Shown here one piece after another: positions 13,615 to 27,871 of a stretch of 64,000 nt of DNA. Below the pieces are notes generated by a model, which worked only from the letters and a program-made list of their open reading frames with translations, was not told the DNA's origin and did no database searches. This stretch comes from Microcebus murinus (Eukaryota > Chordata > Mammalia > Primates > Cheirogaleidae), in contig NC_134117.1 in NCBI RefSeq assembly GCF_040939455.1, positions 67,478,501 through 67,542,500 on the forward strand, read 5' to 3'. Position 1 is the stretch's first letter. Every line of letters starts with the position of its first letter. The translations under genes were made by a program, and so were the position numbers.

Positions 13615-14877
13615 CTTAAAAAAAAACAAAATGTGGACTATTATGGTAAATAAAAATAGTACATAATAAATTTTTACTTACTTGAACCTAAATGCTGTCA
13701 GATTAAATCTCATTTTATTTTGCAAAATATGATAATTTAAAAAATTTCTCTACAGAAAGGTAAAATTAAAACTCATGGGAGAAGTTTATATCTGTACTAA
13801 CTACATCTACCACTAGTAAACTCTTTATTTCCCAGGAGTTGTCCCCCATTTTACTGAATTCTCCGATACAACAGACAGACCTCAACCCTTCCCCAAATAG
13901 GTAAACCTTTAAGAGCTAATGTTGGACACCTCTGACTCTCATTTAAATATTTTTCGTTTAGAAAGCAAGTTGTTAGCAGGTAGGGATTGTTATATATACT
14001 AATATTATATAATAAATAACCTTGTAAAGGACAGGTATCAAATACTTCATATGCATTAGAGCAAATCATTATTTCTTAACTAGAAGTCAGACTGCCATGT
14101 CTCCTGGCAGCCATCCAAGGGTATATACTGAGCTGTATCCAAGGATTCTCAAGATACCACCCAAAACAAAAAGGAAATATAATCCTTAAACCACTCTACT
14201 ATTTCTAAAGAATCTCTTTAAATCGCCAAGACCATTAAATTTACTTTTAAGTCTAATGTAAATCAAGTAAGCTGACTCTGTCAGTTGATTTTTCATGTGT
14301 TAATATTATATGCCATACAAAACCATTAAAGAAATCTACACCACATCTAATCTACCCCTAGGTGCCCTGTACAACACTGAGGAAGTTCTATAAGGTTCCT
14401 TATTACCCTTTATTTAAGAAGATGTTCCTCATGACTAACTTAAAATAATTTGTTCTGATGTTTGGTAATGTTGGCCAGAACTACCATGCTGTTATTGATA
14501 ACTCAACTGTCTTTAATACTAACCTAAACTGTAGCTTCGAAGGTAAGGGGCAGTTCAGCATTTACTATTTAATCTATCAATATGCTATCGTTGCATAAAT
14601 TGTGGTTCTACTGAAAAGCTCAAAAACCTAGATCAATGCTCTTTCACAAATATCCAATCCTGACCTCTTCTGCCACTTCTAAGACATTTGATCTAAATTT
14701 CCTAATCAAAATCAAAGAGCTAAAAACCTGTCATACTAAATATCTCCTTTTGCAAGGGACTTGTCATGGTTTCTGAAGTACACAAAAGAGACCTTTTAAA
14801 ATCAGAAACAATACATAAAATTATTTGTCAATTTAAAAAATAAAAATAATATAAAATCAGAAACAGATTAAATTTTT
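13615..14877 (-). other. Unique intron sequence after WAPL exon 13 acceptor side
   Basis: About 1.26 kb of AT-rich DNA in which no coding exon, RNA gene or recognisable repeat could be supported. Confidence 0.6.
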
Positions 14878-14892
14878 AAGAACATTCTTTGG

Positions 14893-15209
14893 TGTAATCC
14901 TAGCACTCTGGGAGGCTGAGGCAGGTGGATTGCTCAAGGTCAGGAGTTCGAAACCAGCCTGAGCAAGAGCGAGACCCCGTCTCTACTATAAATAGAAAGA
15001 AATTAATTGGCCAACTAATATATATAGAAAAAATTAGCCGGGCATGGTGGCGCATGCCTGTAGTCTCAGCTACTCGGGAGGCTGAGGCAGAAGGATTGCT
15101 TGAGCCCAGGAGTTTGAGGTTGCTGTGAGCTAGGCTGACGCCAAAGCACTCACTCTAGCCTGGGCAACAAAGCGAGACTCTGTCTCAAAAGAAAGAAAAA
15201 AAAAAAAAG
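14893..15209 (+). mobile_element. Alu, slightly 5'-truncated (lemur type)
   Basis: Begins at TGTAATCCTAGCACTCTGGG. Perfect 15-bp duplication AAGAACATTCTTTGG at 14878-14892 and 15210-15224, so the missing 5' end reflects the insertion event. Confidence 0.95.
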
Positions 15210-15631
15210 AAGAACATTCTTTGGTAAGGCAGAATAAAACAGAGTAATAAAACAAGTGGAATGTATGCATTAAGAGTACTAATTGTGATGTGAAATTTTC
15301 AAATGCAAGACAAATGAAGAAATGGAGAAGAAATCTACAGATTAAAAAATCTACTGGTAAGTTTGTGACTAGTGGTAATTTAAGATTTTTATAAATTTGA
15401 ATATTGATTAAACATATTAAGCAATTAATAATTTATATTATGTGAAAATGGTATTGTGCTTATATTTTTTAAGAGTCCTTTTCTTTTACTGCATATTTAT
15501 ATGATAATGGCATCTGGATTTGCTTTAAAATAATACAGGAGGGGAAATGCATGGGGTTATAGACAGAAATAAAACTGGCCATAATTGATAACTTTTTTTT
15601 ATTATGGGAAGAGGGAAGAGGGAAGTTCACT

Positions 15632-15938
15632 TTTCTTTTTTTCTAATTAAGACAGAATCTCAGTCTGTCATCCTGGGTAGAGTGCAGTAGTGCCATTAGA
15701 GCTTACTGCAACCTCAAACTCCTGGACTCAACTGATCCTCCTACCTCAGCCTACCAAGTAACTGGGACTACAGGTGCATGCTACAATACCCAGCTAATTT
15801 TTCTATTTTTAGTAGAGATGGGGTCTCACTCTTGCTCAGGCTAGTCTTGAACTCCTGAGCTCAAACAATCCTCCCACCTTGGCCCCTCCAGAGTACTAGA
15901 ATTACAGGCATGAGGCATGAGCCACAGTGCCAGGCCCA
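15632..15938 (-). mobile_element. Alu, older (sense to WAPL)
   Basis: Diverged dimer without the long linker; ends CACAGTGCCAGGCCC. Confidence 0.88.
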
Positions 15939-16474
15939 TAATTGATAATTAAGCTGGTAAGGTGTATATACGGGTTTATTATACTATGTTGTGTATTTCT
16001 GAAATTCTCCAAAATACGAGGTTAAAAAATAGATAAAATGGAGTCAGAGTGCTGTGGGCCTTTGCTAAGGCTCACGTCCTAAGAAAATTGCACATATATC
16101 CAAAGATAATAAGGCATCAAAGAAATGTGGAGTATATGATTATTTTTTCAAAGTAGAGATTTGAAGAAAGTTAACTCCATGTGGTATTGTGCTGGATAGG
16201 CTAAAGGCCAGAGAACTAGGGCAGAGGTATCAAGAACTAGGACAGAGATATCAGAAAGAGGCTGCTGTAATAAGGTAGAACCAGGACTGGAGAGGTACTT
16301 GGGAATCTTACATGCACTGAGGTGGTAACATTAGCCTAATTGTGATGAAAGTTGGGCAGGGAGAATGTGGAATGGGAGAAACAACATATAGATCTGGAAA
16401 AACAAGTATTAATATAAATAAAGGACAGAAGAAGGAGGCTAGAAAAGTCTGCTTATAACAAATATAAAGACTAA
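15939..16474 (-). other. Unique intron sequence
   Basis: About 540 bp with no recognised feature. Confidence 0.5.
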
Positions 16475-16850
16475 TGCTTTTTGTTTACTATATGCCAAGC
16501 ATTATTGTAGGCTTTATATATTAACTAATTTAATTCATTAATATAATATGCACAATACATAAGCGATATTTTTTAAATAATTTAAAATTTTAAAATGTTT
16601 TATATATATATTTAATACATACCATTTTTAAATCTATTACATATAATATGTAAATATATTGTCTTTTTATTGTAACAGTAATCATAAGTGGATGGCATAT
16701 AATTACTAGCCTCCTTGTAAGGAACTTGTTATCAAGCAAGTGACTTGTCCATAGCTGTACAATTTAAGTTAAAAAAGTGGAATCCACAACCCAATCATTT
16801 TGGCACCAAAATCTATACTCTTTAACTTTTGTTCCATAATGTACTCTGAT
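16475..16850 (+). mobile_element. MIR SINE with an AT-rich interruption
   Basis: TTTACTATATGCCAAGCATT and TATATTAACTAATTTAATTC, then, after about 120 bp of A/T-rich sequence, AAGTGACTTGTCCATAGCTG and a terminal CTATACTCTTTAAC. This is the standard MIR order on the plus strand. Confidence 0.8.
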
Positions 16851-16955
16851 TCATGGAACTCAATAGAGCATTTTCTGAAGAAAGGTAGTGCAAGTTTACT
16901 CCCGTTATCGTCAATTCAAATGTTTTAAATAATGGTAGATTTTAGAAAAACTTAC

Positions 16956-17032
16956 CTAGCTGATGAAACAATGAGTTGTGAATCTTTATATGCTATCAAG
17001 TAGCTTTGATTCTCTGGATTATGCACTGTTAC
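16956..17032 (-). CDS. WAPL: WAPL exon 12
   Basis: 77 nt, the smallest exon here: 25 codons VTVHNPENQSYLIAYKDSQL plus IVSSA, then two bases (AG) of a split Arg codon. Acceptor CCCTTTTAG, donor GCTAG|GTAAGT. It belongs to the HEAT-repeat domain. A hAT-type transposon relic ends only 82 bp upstream in the intron (17114-17311). Confidence 0.95.
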
Positions 17033-17113
17033 CTAAAAGGGAAAAATAAAATTGTGACAATCCATAACTTTCATTCATTCACATAATACCATATTCTGCC
17101 TGGTGCCCTAAAA

Positions 17114-17311
17114 CAGGGGTCTCCAACCTATGGTGAGATGTATAATTATTTCATTATGTATTACAATGTGATAATACTAGAAATAAAGTAAACAATAAAT
17201 GTAATGTGCTTGAATCATCCCAAAACCATCCCCTCACCCAGCCACTGGGTCCATGGAAAAATTATCTTCCACAAAAATGGTCCCTGGTGCCAAAAAGTTT
17301 GGGGACCACTG
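17114..17311. mobile_element. hAT-type MITE (MER1-like)
   Basis: 198 bp with terminal inverted repeats CAGGGGTCTCCAAC and CAGTGGTCCCCAAAC (opposite strand). The internal block CCATGGAAAAATTATCTTCC and GGTCCCTGGTGCCAAAAAG matches the end of MER1/Charlie3-type elements. Flanked by 14-bp direct repeats CTGGTGCCCTAAAA (17100-17113, 17312-17325), longer than the 8 bp expected of hAT elements. Confidence 0.82.
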
Positions 17312-17325
17312 CTGGTGCCCTAAAA

Positions 17326-18277
17326 GATAAAAAGATGAGGACAAAATAGCCCTTGTTCTCTAATGGAATAACTTCACAACCTATGTGTTTGTTCCAGTAT
17401 GTAAAATAAGAGAGCTTTAGTACAAAAGTAAGAATACTAATATAATTGCTCATTCATCATTTGTGATTTTTATATTCTAGATTCTCTGTAACGAATTACT
17501 GAAAGTAATTCTGACATTACTTTAAATGTCAGAAAAAAGCAGTCCTCAACTTAAAAATAAACTAATACATTAAAGTTCATAAGTGGATTCACTTACAATA
17601 TATTTTTACAAAAGAGTAATTATCTGTTATGTAATGTACCTGAAGCACTCTAAAATAAAGCAGCACTCTAAAACTTCATCTACACCAGCATCATTTAAGT
17701 GGCACTACATTATTTTCTCCACAGATGCTTTAGCTAATCTAACCTGGTCTACAACCTATGCATTCTGAAGTTCACTGGCAGTATAAATTCTAATCTATAC
17801 AGAACTGGGTTAAGTCATTCATAAAAGCCAAAGAACAAAATGTTCTTAATGCAGTTCAACAGTATCATTCTCTAAAGCAAAATATTATAACAAGCTGTGC
17901 CTACCAACAATCTGCTAAATAAAGAAAATGCTCATTAATTAAAAAAAAAACAAACAAAGACGTGGCTTTATTTAACTATTGTTTTCTGCAAACAAGTTAA
18001 AGTATTTAAGCAGAAATCCACACTAAGGAAAGAATAATAAAGTTTGGCACATATAAGCAAACTTGACATTTTATTTGGAACAATAATATAGGTAGTCCTA
18101 AAATATAAAAATCATTTAACTTGTTCATTAACAACTGGTTGCTCAAAAAATGCACTGCAAATTCAATTTGGAAAAACAAAGGTGAAACCCTATATAAAAA
18201 ATATCTGGCACTCTCTCGCATACACACAATCACAACTATGACTGAATAATTTTCTCCAAGTAGCTGTCCATACTTAC
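17326..18277 (-). other. Unique intron between WAPL exons 11 and 12
   Basis: AT-rich, no repeats or extra exons recognised. A short open frame that overlaps exon 11 runs into it but has no support beyond the exon. Confidence 0.7.
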
Positions 18278-18375
18278 ACTTTCTAAAACTCGTAAACATC
18301 TCTCTGCTCCCCATAAGGAGGCTACTAGTTTCTCTTCATCCTCATCTCTACTTAAATGATCCACACATTCTTTAA
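18278..18375 (-). CDS. WAPL: WAPL exon 11
   Basis: 98 nt: TT completing Val, then 32 codons [32 protein letters not shown] (read in two helices). Acceptor TTTTCACCTAG, donor AGT|GTAAGTA, phase 0 end. Only 341 bp of intron separate it from exon 10, and that intron has no Alu. Confidence 0.96.
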
Positions 18376-18716
18376 CTAGGTGAAAAAAAAATGGACATGA
18401 GTTAGTATCTATTGCCTGAATACTTACCCATTAGCTAACATTACAAGCCATCTGCACATATAATATGAATAGAGCCTCTCTGAACATTAGTCTAGGTTTC
18501 ATACTGTGAAACTTTGGAATGTATCATACTGTATATATATTTCCATAACCACCAATACCAAAGTGTTAATACCCTTTTCTTTAAAAGTAAGAGATTTGCA
18601 GGATGCTACTAAAAGAATAGACCTTTTCAACCTGATATAATTATTTTTTGAAGTATGTGAATATTTTTTCAGGATTTAAATAATATGTAAAAATATTATA
18701 TGTGTGCATATCATAC
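18376..18716 (-). other. Intron between WAPL exons 10 and 11
   Basis: 341 bp of AT-rich unique sequence. Confidence 0.85.
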
Positions 18717-18828
18717 CTTTATCTACAATATGATCCAGACCACCCAAAAGCCGCAGTTCTTCTTTAAACCAGTCTCCTGCTCGTTTGGAAGTGAGAGACA
18801 GTAAGGTCTCCATAGCTAAATGCCCAGT
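18717..18828 (-). CDS. WAPL: WAPL exon 10
   Basis: 112 nt, 37 codons plus one base: [20 protein letters not shown]...LDHIVDK. The acceptor is GATTTTTAG. The donor G|GTATGATA is non-canonical at +4/+5 but plausible. The trailing G joins TT of the next exon to make Val. The exon is too short to stand out as an open frame and was placed by family sequence and splice phase. Confidence 0.95.
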
Positions 18829-18977
18829 CTAAAAATCAGAAGCATCATTAATGAATATTTACTCTTAGCAATAATTCTGAGGCAATTCTAGAGATTTTTT
18901 CTTTACAAATATTCACTGTATACTATCAAAATATTGGGTTTTTTAATAGAATAGTGTTACAAATAAAATTGAACTTG

Positions 18978-20100
<1,123 letters not shown>

Positions 20101-20215
20101 ACCATTTGTCAGTTCAATATAATATATACAGGTCCTATTATTTCCACAGAGGCTCAAGTGGGGCACTGTTCAATCAAAGTGTGCATGAATTTAAACTGTA
20201 AATCAATATATCAGG

Positions 20216-20499
20216 GCCGGGTACAGTGGCTCTCGCCTATAATCCCAACACTTTGCAAGGACTATGTGAAGCCATGGGTTTGAGACCAGGGCAACAAAGC
20301 AAGGTCCAATCTCTACAAAAAATTAACAACATAAAACCAGCCACACGTAGTAGCATGTGCCTCTAGTCCTAGCTGCTCAGGAAGCTGAGCTGGGAGGATC
20401 TCTTGAGCCTAGGAGTTCAAGACTGTTGTAAGCTATGATTACCCCATTATACTCCAGCCTGGATGACAGAGCAAGACCTGTCATTCAATCAATCAATCC
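20216..20499 (+). mobile_element. Alu, old
   Basis: Diverged dimer without long linker, tail decayed to TCAATCAATCAATC. It has the CTCCAGCCTGG right arm of general primate Alus. Confidence 0.85.
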
Positions 20500-21162
20500 T
20501 ATACACATAAGATTAATTTAAGATAAAAGACGTAACCAGTAACACTCCCAGGAACAAAGTATGGGAGTGACAGTTGCTCTGAATCTTCAAAAGCACTAGT
20601 TACCACTTTAAATTTGTACCGAGGGTACAAAATGGTAAGTTATTGCTTATATTTTTCTGAGTAGAGTAAACCAGAAAATTTTCACAGACTTATTAGTTAG
20701 CTGTATTTCTTCTTCTATAAGACCCCTGCTTGCTATTCTTTCCTTATTTTCCTAAAAGGTTGTCTTTTCTTATTATTCAGTATATTTTCTTATCTATTCT
20801 GTATATAAATCTTTTGTTCATTTTAGTGTTGCATATTGACTGGCCTTTATAGTGTAGGGTTGGCAGCTTGGATATTCAACATGGGGTGGTAAACAATGAT
20901 GACAAAATTATATGTAAATAAGTAAGGCTTCAGGACCACCACTAGAGGGAACACAAAAGAGCCATATTTACAACCAGATTGGTTTTTCTTTTCTCTTTGA
21001 CATTCTATCATTTTTCTTTAAAGCATAAAGCCACCTCCCAATAAAGAGCAATCTGTCTCCTGTGGAACTTCAGCATGACAAAAGAAATACTTTAATTAGC
21101 GAAGACAGAAAAGACCTCTCTTTCTTCCCAAAGCTTCTGCCCTTCAAAAGATACTAGAGTTT
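20500..21162 (-). other. Unique intron sequence
   Basis: No exon, RNA gene or assignable repeat seen. Confidence 0.5.
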
Positions 21163-21338
21163 ATGGCCAGTGCAGTGGCTGAGGCCTATAATCCCTGCAC
21201 TCTGGGAGGCTGAGGTGGGAGGATTGCTTGAGTCCAGGAGTTTGAGGTTGCTGTAACATAGGCTGATGCCACCACACTCTAGCCCAGGCAACGAAGTGAG
21301 ACGCTGTACCCACTGCACCCCACCCCAAAGAAAGATGC
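21163..21338 (+). mobile_element. Alu with internal deletion
   Basis: Left-arm start joins directly to GTTTGAGGTTGCTGTAACAT of the right arm; the middle is missing. Confidence 0.8.
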
Positions 21339-21925
21339 TAGTTCACATTAAGTTCTCCTGACCTATTTGGAACTGCATATAATCTACATATTTAAAAATA
21401 TAAACAACAGATATTACCAGTGAAAATCTTAGTATTACAGATTTAGAAGAGATCTAGAAAATTTCAGTCTATTTTTTTTAAGTTGTTATCCAAGATGGCA
21501 AATACAGAACTAGAATCTTTTGAATACTTCAAAAACAGAGTCATTCTGTCCCTCGAAGAGTAATTTAATTAGACTGGTTCAGGTATATCAGCTCATGAGT
21601 CATAGTACTAAAGCTGGAGCCTGATAAGGTAATCTTTGTTTAGAAAGAAAAGTGATAGAAATTTGACATTTAGTAAAAATGCATACATTTTTAACATTCC
21701 TTTTTAGGATGTTATTGTTTCTATTGGCATAAAATGTAATATTTGATATTTTAGTCTTTATTCAGTATATTATAAGCTAGCATTTAAAACATCTACTATT
21801 CAAGCATTTTATATGAAAACTGGAAAAGTCTTCCACAAGTTAAAGCACAAATCATTAATCAGAATACTACACTACAATGATTAGCTCTCAGATATTTGAA
21901 TTCTATCTAAAAATTCTGTCTCATA

Positions 21926-22463
21926 ATACAGTCACACTCCACAAGATAATGTTTTGGTCAATAACAAATGACATTTAACAGTGATCCCACAAGACTATAA
22001 TGGAGATGAAAAATTCTTACAGTCTAGCAACATCAGAGCATAATGTGTTATTACTGATGTGTTTGTGAAGATGCAGGAAAAAACAAACTTACTGCGCTGC
22101 CAGTCATGTGAGTATAGCACATATAATTGTGTACAGTACCTAATAGGTGATAATGATAACTATATTACAGTTTTATGTATTTACTATACTATACATTTTA
22201 TGGTTATGTTAGAGTATACTTCTACATATACTAAAAAAAAAGTTCATTGTAAAAACAGCCTCAGGCAGGTCCTTCAGGAGGTATTCCAGAATGCATTGTT
22301 ATCACAAAAGATGACAGATTCATGCATGGCCACTGAGAACCTTCCCATGGAACAAAATGTAGAGGTGAAGACAGTGATACTGATAATCTTCTAAAGAGTA
22401 AAATAAATAAATAATCTTAAAAATAGAAAAAAACCTTTCAGAATAAGGATATAAAGAAAACAT
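21926..22463 (+). mobile_element. Tigger (pogo-type) DNA transposon fragment
   Basis: ACAGTCACACTCCACAAGAT end, then GTACAGTACCTAATAGGTGA and CCTCAGGCAGGTCCTTCAGG, in the same order as the copy at 38193. The open frame over it is residual transposon sequence. Confidence 0.8.
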
Positions 22464-23065
<602 letters not shown>

Positions 23066-23341
23066 AAATATGGGTTTGTTTGTTTGTTTGTAGACAGTCT
23101 CACTCTGTCCCCCTGGCTAGAGTGCAAAAGCATAATCATAGCTCACTGCAACCTCAAACACCTGGGCTCGAGAGCCTCAACCTACTAAAGTAGCTGGGAC
23201 TATATGCAACCATGCCCCAGCTAGTTTTTTTTATTTTTAGTAGAGACACTCGCTCTTGCTCAGGCTGGTCTCAAACTCCAGACCTCAAGCAATCCTCCTA
23301 CTTAGTGTTAGGATTATAGGCCTGAGCCACCAAGATCAGCC
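23066..23341 (-). mobile_element. Alu, old (sense to WAPL)
   Basis: Reverse dimer starting TTTGTTTGTTTGTAGACAGT, many changes and small deletions. Confidence 0.85.
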
Positions 23342-24254
23342 ACATATAGGTTTTAAAGGTAGTACACAGGAAGTGTGGTAACATGGAGAGATCACTGTGT
23401 CTGTCATCTGAACACAATAGCTATTTCCCTCAATTTTATAAAGGGAAAAGTACTAAATATATGTCAGTTTTATATCTAGCCTTTTAAAGTTAACTTGCTT
23501 TTCCCCATCTCCCAGAATCTATTACTAACTCTACCTTAATTCAATAAAGCAACAGCCTTAAATCATCTGGCTAGCACAAAGCATTCCATCAATTTTTGTA
23601 GCAAATGCTGCACTCTTAAGTAGGCAATAGAAAAAATGTTTATTAGTTCTGATGTTGGAAATGTCTGAAAATCAGGTTATTATGATAAATAATCTTATTT
23701 TTTCAAAACCTAGCAACCAATATTATTGGTTACATGTGGAATATTATTGATTCCACATGTAAAAAGGACAGAAGAAAGCAGAACTGGAATCAAGCACAAG
23801 CGGCATGGCCACCTTAAACACAGGGAGTTGTGTTGAGCATGAGGGTAGCCACTGGCCATGTCTCTATTAGGATGGACACTGTACCCAGGAAAGGCAGGTA
23901 ATGAGGAATCTTCCTTCTGAATCTCTGAGGTTGTTCAGGTCCCTTGAAGCACTTAGTCAGACACCCTAAGATACTGTGGAATAAATAAAAGCTTCCTCAT
24001 CGAAAATAGCCCTTGCAAATCCTTTGGAATTTTTATTCCTGAAACCCACAGAGAATAAGAAGTCAAATTCCTAATAGCCTAAATGTAGTTTCTACATTTT
24101 AAATGAAAAAAACTCAAGACAAAGATTAGGCAAAACACAACAGAAAATGTACATATTGGTCAAAAACCTAAATACAGAGGAGCTAGTTTAAGAATTTCAG
24201 GTGGGGAATGGAAATATGTTAACAACTACACCTTATAAGAATTTGTCAAATTGT
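23342..24254 (-). other. Unique intron sequence with a short perfect palindrome
   Basis: Contains a perfect 13-bp-arm hairpin at 23730-23762. No coding exon or RNA gene could be supported. Confidence 0.55.
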
Positions 24255-24318
24255 AAACCAAGGCTAGGAAAAGTTAAATGATTTATTCCAAGTCATACAG
24301 CTGTTGTGACTAACCAAA
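24255..24318 (+). mobile_element. MIR SINE fragment
   Basis: AAGGCTAGGAAAAGTTAAAT and TTCCAAGTCATACAGCTG match the MIR core end. It lies 52 bp past the WAPL exon 9 donor. Confidence 0.6.
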
Positions 24319-24369
24319 GTATGAAAGTAATTTTCATGTCACAACAAAATAAAGGAAGAAGGAACCTAC

Positions 24370-24597
24370 CGTTATATTTTCTAGATCAAGATGCTTATTG
24401 TGTACAGTTTCACAGAGTCTTCGGATTTTTTCTTTAATTTTGTTCATGTCTTTTTCATTCAGTAGCTTAGCTGATGACGCATCTTGTTCCAGTTCTAAAA
24501 GTCGAATCATTAGATCTAAGCTAGCTCTGTCAAGATCCATGTTCAAGCGATCTCTACTCAGTATATACATAAGGGCAGCTGTACATAGGGATAGATT
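24370..24597 (-). CDS. WAPL: WAPL exon 9
   Basis: 228 nt, 76 codons, phase 0 at both ends: [19 protein letters not shown]...HLDLENIT. Acceptor GGTCTTTTGAAG, donor ACG|GTAGGT. It encodes alternating hydrophobic helices and a charged helix ([14 protein letters not shown]) of the WAPL domain core. An antisense open frame on the plus strand over the same bases is only its shadow. Confidence 0.97.
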
Positions 24598-24682
24598 CTT
24601 CAAAAGACCAAAGAAAGAAAAGGAAAAAAGTTCATGTAAGCAATTACTGACAATCTCAGGAAATAAGATTATTATTAACTTT

Positions 24683-24973
24683 TCATTTTTTTAGAAATAG
24701 TCTTGCTTTTTTTGCCCTGGCTAGAGTGCAATGGTGTCGTTGTAGCTCATTGAAACCTCAAGTTCCTGGGCTGAAGTGATCCTTCTGCCTCAACGCCCCC
24801 AGCAGCTGGGACTACAAGCTCTCACCACCATAACCAGCTAATTTTTCTATTTTTAGTAGAGACAGGGTCTTGCTCTTGCTCAGGCTGGTCTGGAACTCCT
24901 GAGCTCAAATGAACCTCCTGTCTCAGCCTCACAGAGTAGTAGGATTAAAGGTGCGAGTCACCATGCCCAGCCT
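24683..24973 (-). mobile_element. Alu, old (sense to WAPL)
   Basis: Reverse dimer without long linker, diverged, 86 bp upstream of the exon 9 acceptor on the gene strand. Confidence 0.88.
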
Positions 24974-25267
24974 GTTACTGACTTTTGTTTACAAGTTAAA
25001 ACACCTAAAACTGTTATTGCTGACCATGTTGGAAACCTTGAATATGTTTTAGTCAGAGGTCCCCTTAAAATATTCTAGGAAAACATGGTTAACTGTTTAA
25101 GAGATAAACAGCTATTGTTTAAAATTTTCCTTTCTATCAACCTTCCCTACATGAATGCCCTGAAGCTGAAAAGAATATAAGCTGAATTGCATAATTCTTT
25201 GGTCATTTTGTGTTCAAAGAATTGGTAGAAATGTTTTACAGCTCATGTGTGCAAGCACGCTCTCTAT

Positions 25268-25338
25268 GCTTTTATATATATATATACATATATATACACA
25301 CATATATATATACGTACACATACACACACACACAAACC
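25268..25338. repeat. Compound (TA)n/(CA)n microsatellite
   Basis: Alternating TATATATATATACATATATA blocks pass into CACACACACACA. A short open frame here is only repeat translation. Confidence 0.9.
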
Positions 25339-25815
25339 CTATTATCATATACTTCATTATTTATTATTCATGATATAGTAGTCAAATTTCAGTTTAAAAT
25401 CCATTAATATAAATGTTTTAAAATCTCCACTAAAAACTTAGCATATATTTACATCAGTATATAAACACAGGATGCTGAAATAAACATATTTGCATTCATT
25501 TCTTTGAAATAAACCAATCAAATCTGGTTGAACCAAGTAATTAAAAAAATTAATAAGATGTGCTTTTAAAATCACATCAGGTGGTTATTAGCATACTCTG
25601 CTTTAATAGGTACTTTGATCTACAAGTACTAAAGCATCTTCAGATAAATGTTAATACAACAAAAAAGGTCATTTGCGATATTCCAACACTTGAGATTTTC
25701 TGTACTTATTTCAATGAACAAAAACACAATTAATTAACTAGCTAAAGATTTAAACTTTGAGCCCCCAAAAGTAAAAAACTTCAGACTAGGTGTCTGGTTA
25801 AATGTGTACAGAGCA

Positions 25816-26148
<333 letters not shown>

Positions 26149-26987
26149 GTGTACATAGCAAATTATTTTTGGAAATTAGGATGCCATAGTAAAGGCCACA
26201 GGGATCCAGTGCCCACAAAAGCACACAGTAATGCCTTTGTCCACTCTTTTAACTGTGTAACAAAGCAAATCTCTCTCTTTTCCCTTGTTATTCTGTATCT
26301 GCTACAATACAGTAAGGGAGTTATGCTCACTCAGAGATAAGTATGTTACTTTCAGTTTCAGAAAACTCTATAGCAGATGAATTCTGTGTCACCTAATCTG
26401 TATTTACCACATAATTTCTTTGAGCAAAAATATGCTGAGGACATCTCAAAACACCACTATTGATAATGATTAGCAATAATGATTACTTTCTTCTAACTGT
26501 GGACAATGTTAAACCTACCTTTTGTTATGTATGCTTTATTACTAAGACAAAGAATCAAAGGCAGGAAAATAAAGAATTTATATACTTCCCACAAGGTTTT
26601 ATAAAAATTAGGAATATATTTCAGAATCAGTTTTTTGCCATGCTATTATGTTAAATTATGTTAAAAGATCCTTCTCAGTACTTTCTGATTAGAGGAAATC
26701 CTACTAAAAGAATCAAATATCCAAGTATTGTATATTAGCTATGATAACTGAATAAAATTGATAGTATAAATTGACAAATTTAGGAAATATAAGTTGTCAT
26801 AAGAAAATAATCAAATAGCTTATTAACCAAAAATTTGTGGCATCAAACTCTACATATTCAGTAAATAAAATGAACCCAATCTATAATTACAATATATTTA
26901 TAGAATATTCAGCAAAGGGTTTTTTTGGTAGCCCAACAGACCAGAACTTTTCAGCACAATTTCTCAATCCCAGAAACTTAAAAGTAC
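26149..26987 (-). other. Unique intron before WAPL exon 9
   Basis: About 0.84 kb AT-rich sequence adjoining the exon 8 donor. Small open frames lack any recognisable product. Confidence 0.55.
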
Positions 26988-27099
26988 CTGATGGTGCTGG
27001 CAATCATCCAAGGTTTTAAAGACCATTGCTACCATTCCATGTGCTCTCAGGTGCATTCGAAAACTGGGCATGGCACATTTAGTAGCCAAGCTAATAACA
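26988..27099 (-). CDS. WAPL: WAPL exon 8
   Basis: 112 nt: one base completing the Ser codon, then 37 codons [21 protein letters not shown]...LDDCQHHQ. Acceptor TTCTTTTAG. The donor CAG|GTACTTTTA is weaker than the others in the gene because it lacks A or G at +3 and G at +5. Phase 0 end. It encodes amphipathic helices of the HEAT array. Confidence 0.96.
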
Positions 27100-27871
27100 C
27101 TAAAAGAAAATAAGACTAAGTTAGAATGACTGAAAACAGCTAGTACATTAGTTTTTGGAATACCAAGCAAAACAAACAGGGATGGGGTAGCAGGTTCAAA
27201 GCATTGCCCATACAGATTACAATGCAAAAACCATGGGCAAACCAAATTAATAAAAACATACTGATACCTAATATGTGATTAGTATGTTATATTTAAAAAT
27301 GTAAGTAACACATGATCACCTTTAGTGCATTCCTTAGATTATCACTACCATTAAAAGCATAAAGTATTAGTTAGCTACCTTTCATAATGTTTCTGATATA
27401 TAAAAATTATAAATATAGATAATTATATTTGATTGGATATACTCTAACAGGACAGTTCAATCAAATTATAGTAGTCAATCCATTATAAGACAGTCAATCC
27501 ATTGCAAGACAATCAATCCATTATAATACGAAAAAGATGACTCAGATCCCAACATGCTTAATTAATCTAATTTATCATTTGAATGTCTGAAATTCTGAGC
27601 TGAGAAAGAACTTAGATTCTTTAGCATAATGTTTTTACTTGTGAGCATCCGGAAACTGAAGCCTATACTATGCTAAAAAGGCTCTGATCACCCTCTTTTC
27701 CCTCCATCATACAGAATCAAGTCCATTATGAAGAAACTGATCATATTTTAACATATCACTGGCTATATACTACAACCATGATAACAAAATGAAAAATGTT
27801 TGGCTTTACCTAGTTGGAAAAATTTAGTAGCATGCAGCGTGCACATAATTATAAAACATAAACGATCTTAC
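27100..27871 (-). other. Intron between WAPL exons 7 and 8
   Basis: 772 bp without Alus. Holds a 19-bp tandem repeat (27473-27529) and a possible MIR trace near 27640 (CCGGAAACTGAAGCC). Confidence 0.7.
27473..27529. repeat. 19-bp tandem repeat, three units
   Basis: Units AGTCAATCCATTATAAGAC, AGTCAATCCATTGCAAGAC and AATCAATCCATTATAATAC run head to tail. Confidence 0.9.

Noticed and set aside
22059..22394. A 111-codon open frame
   Set aside because: It lies within a Tigger relic and represents residual transposon sequence, not an active gene.
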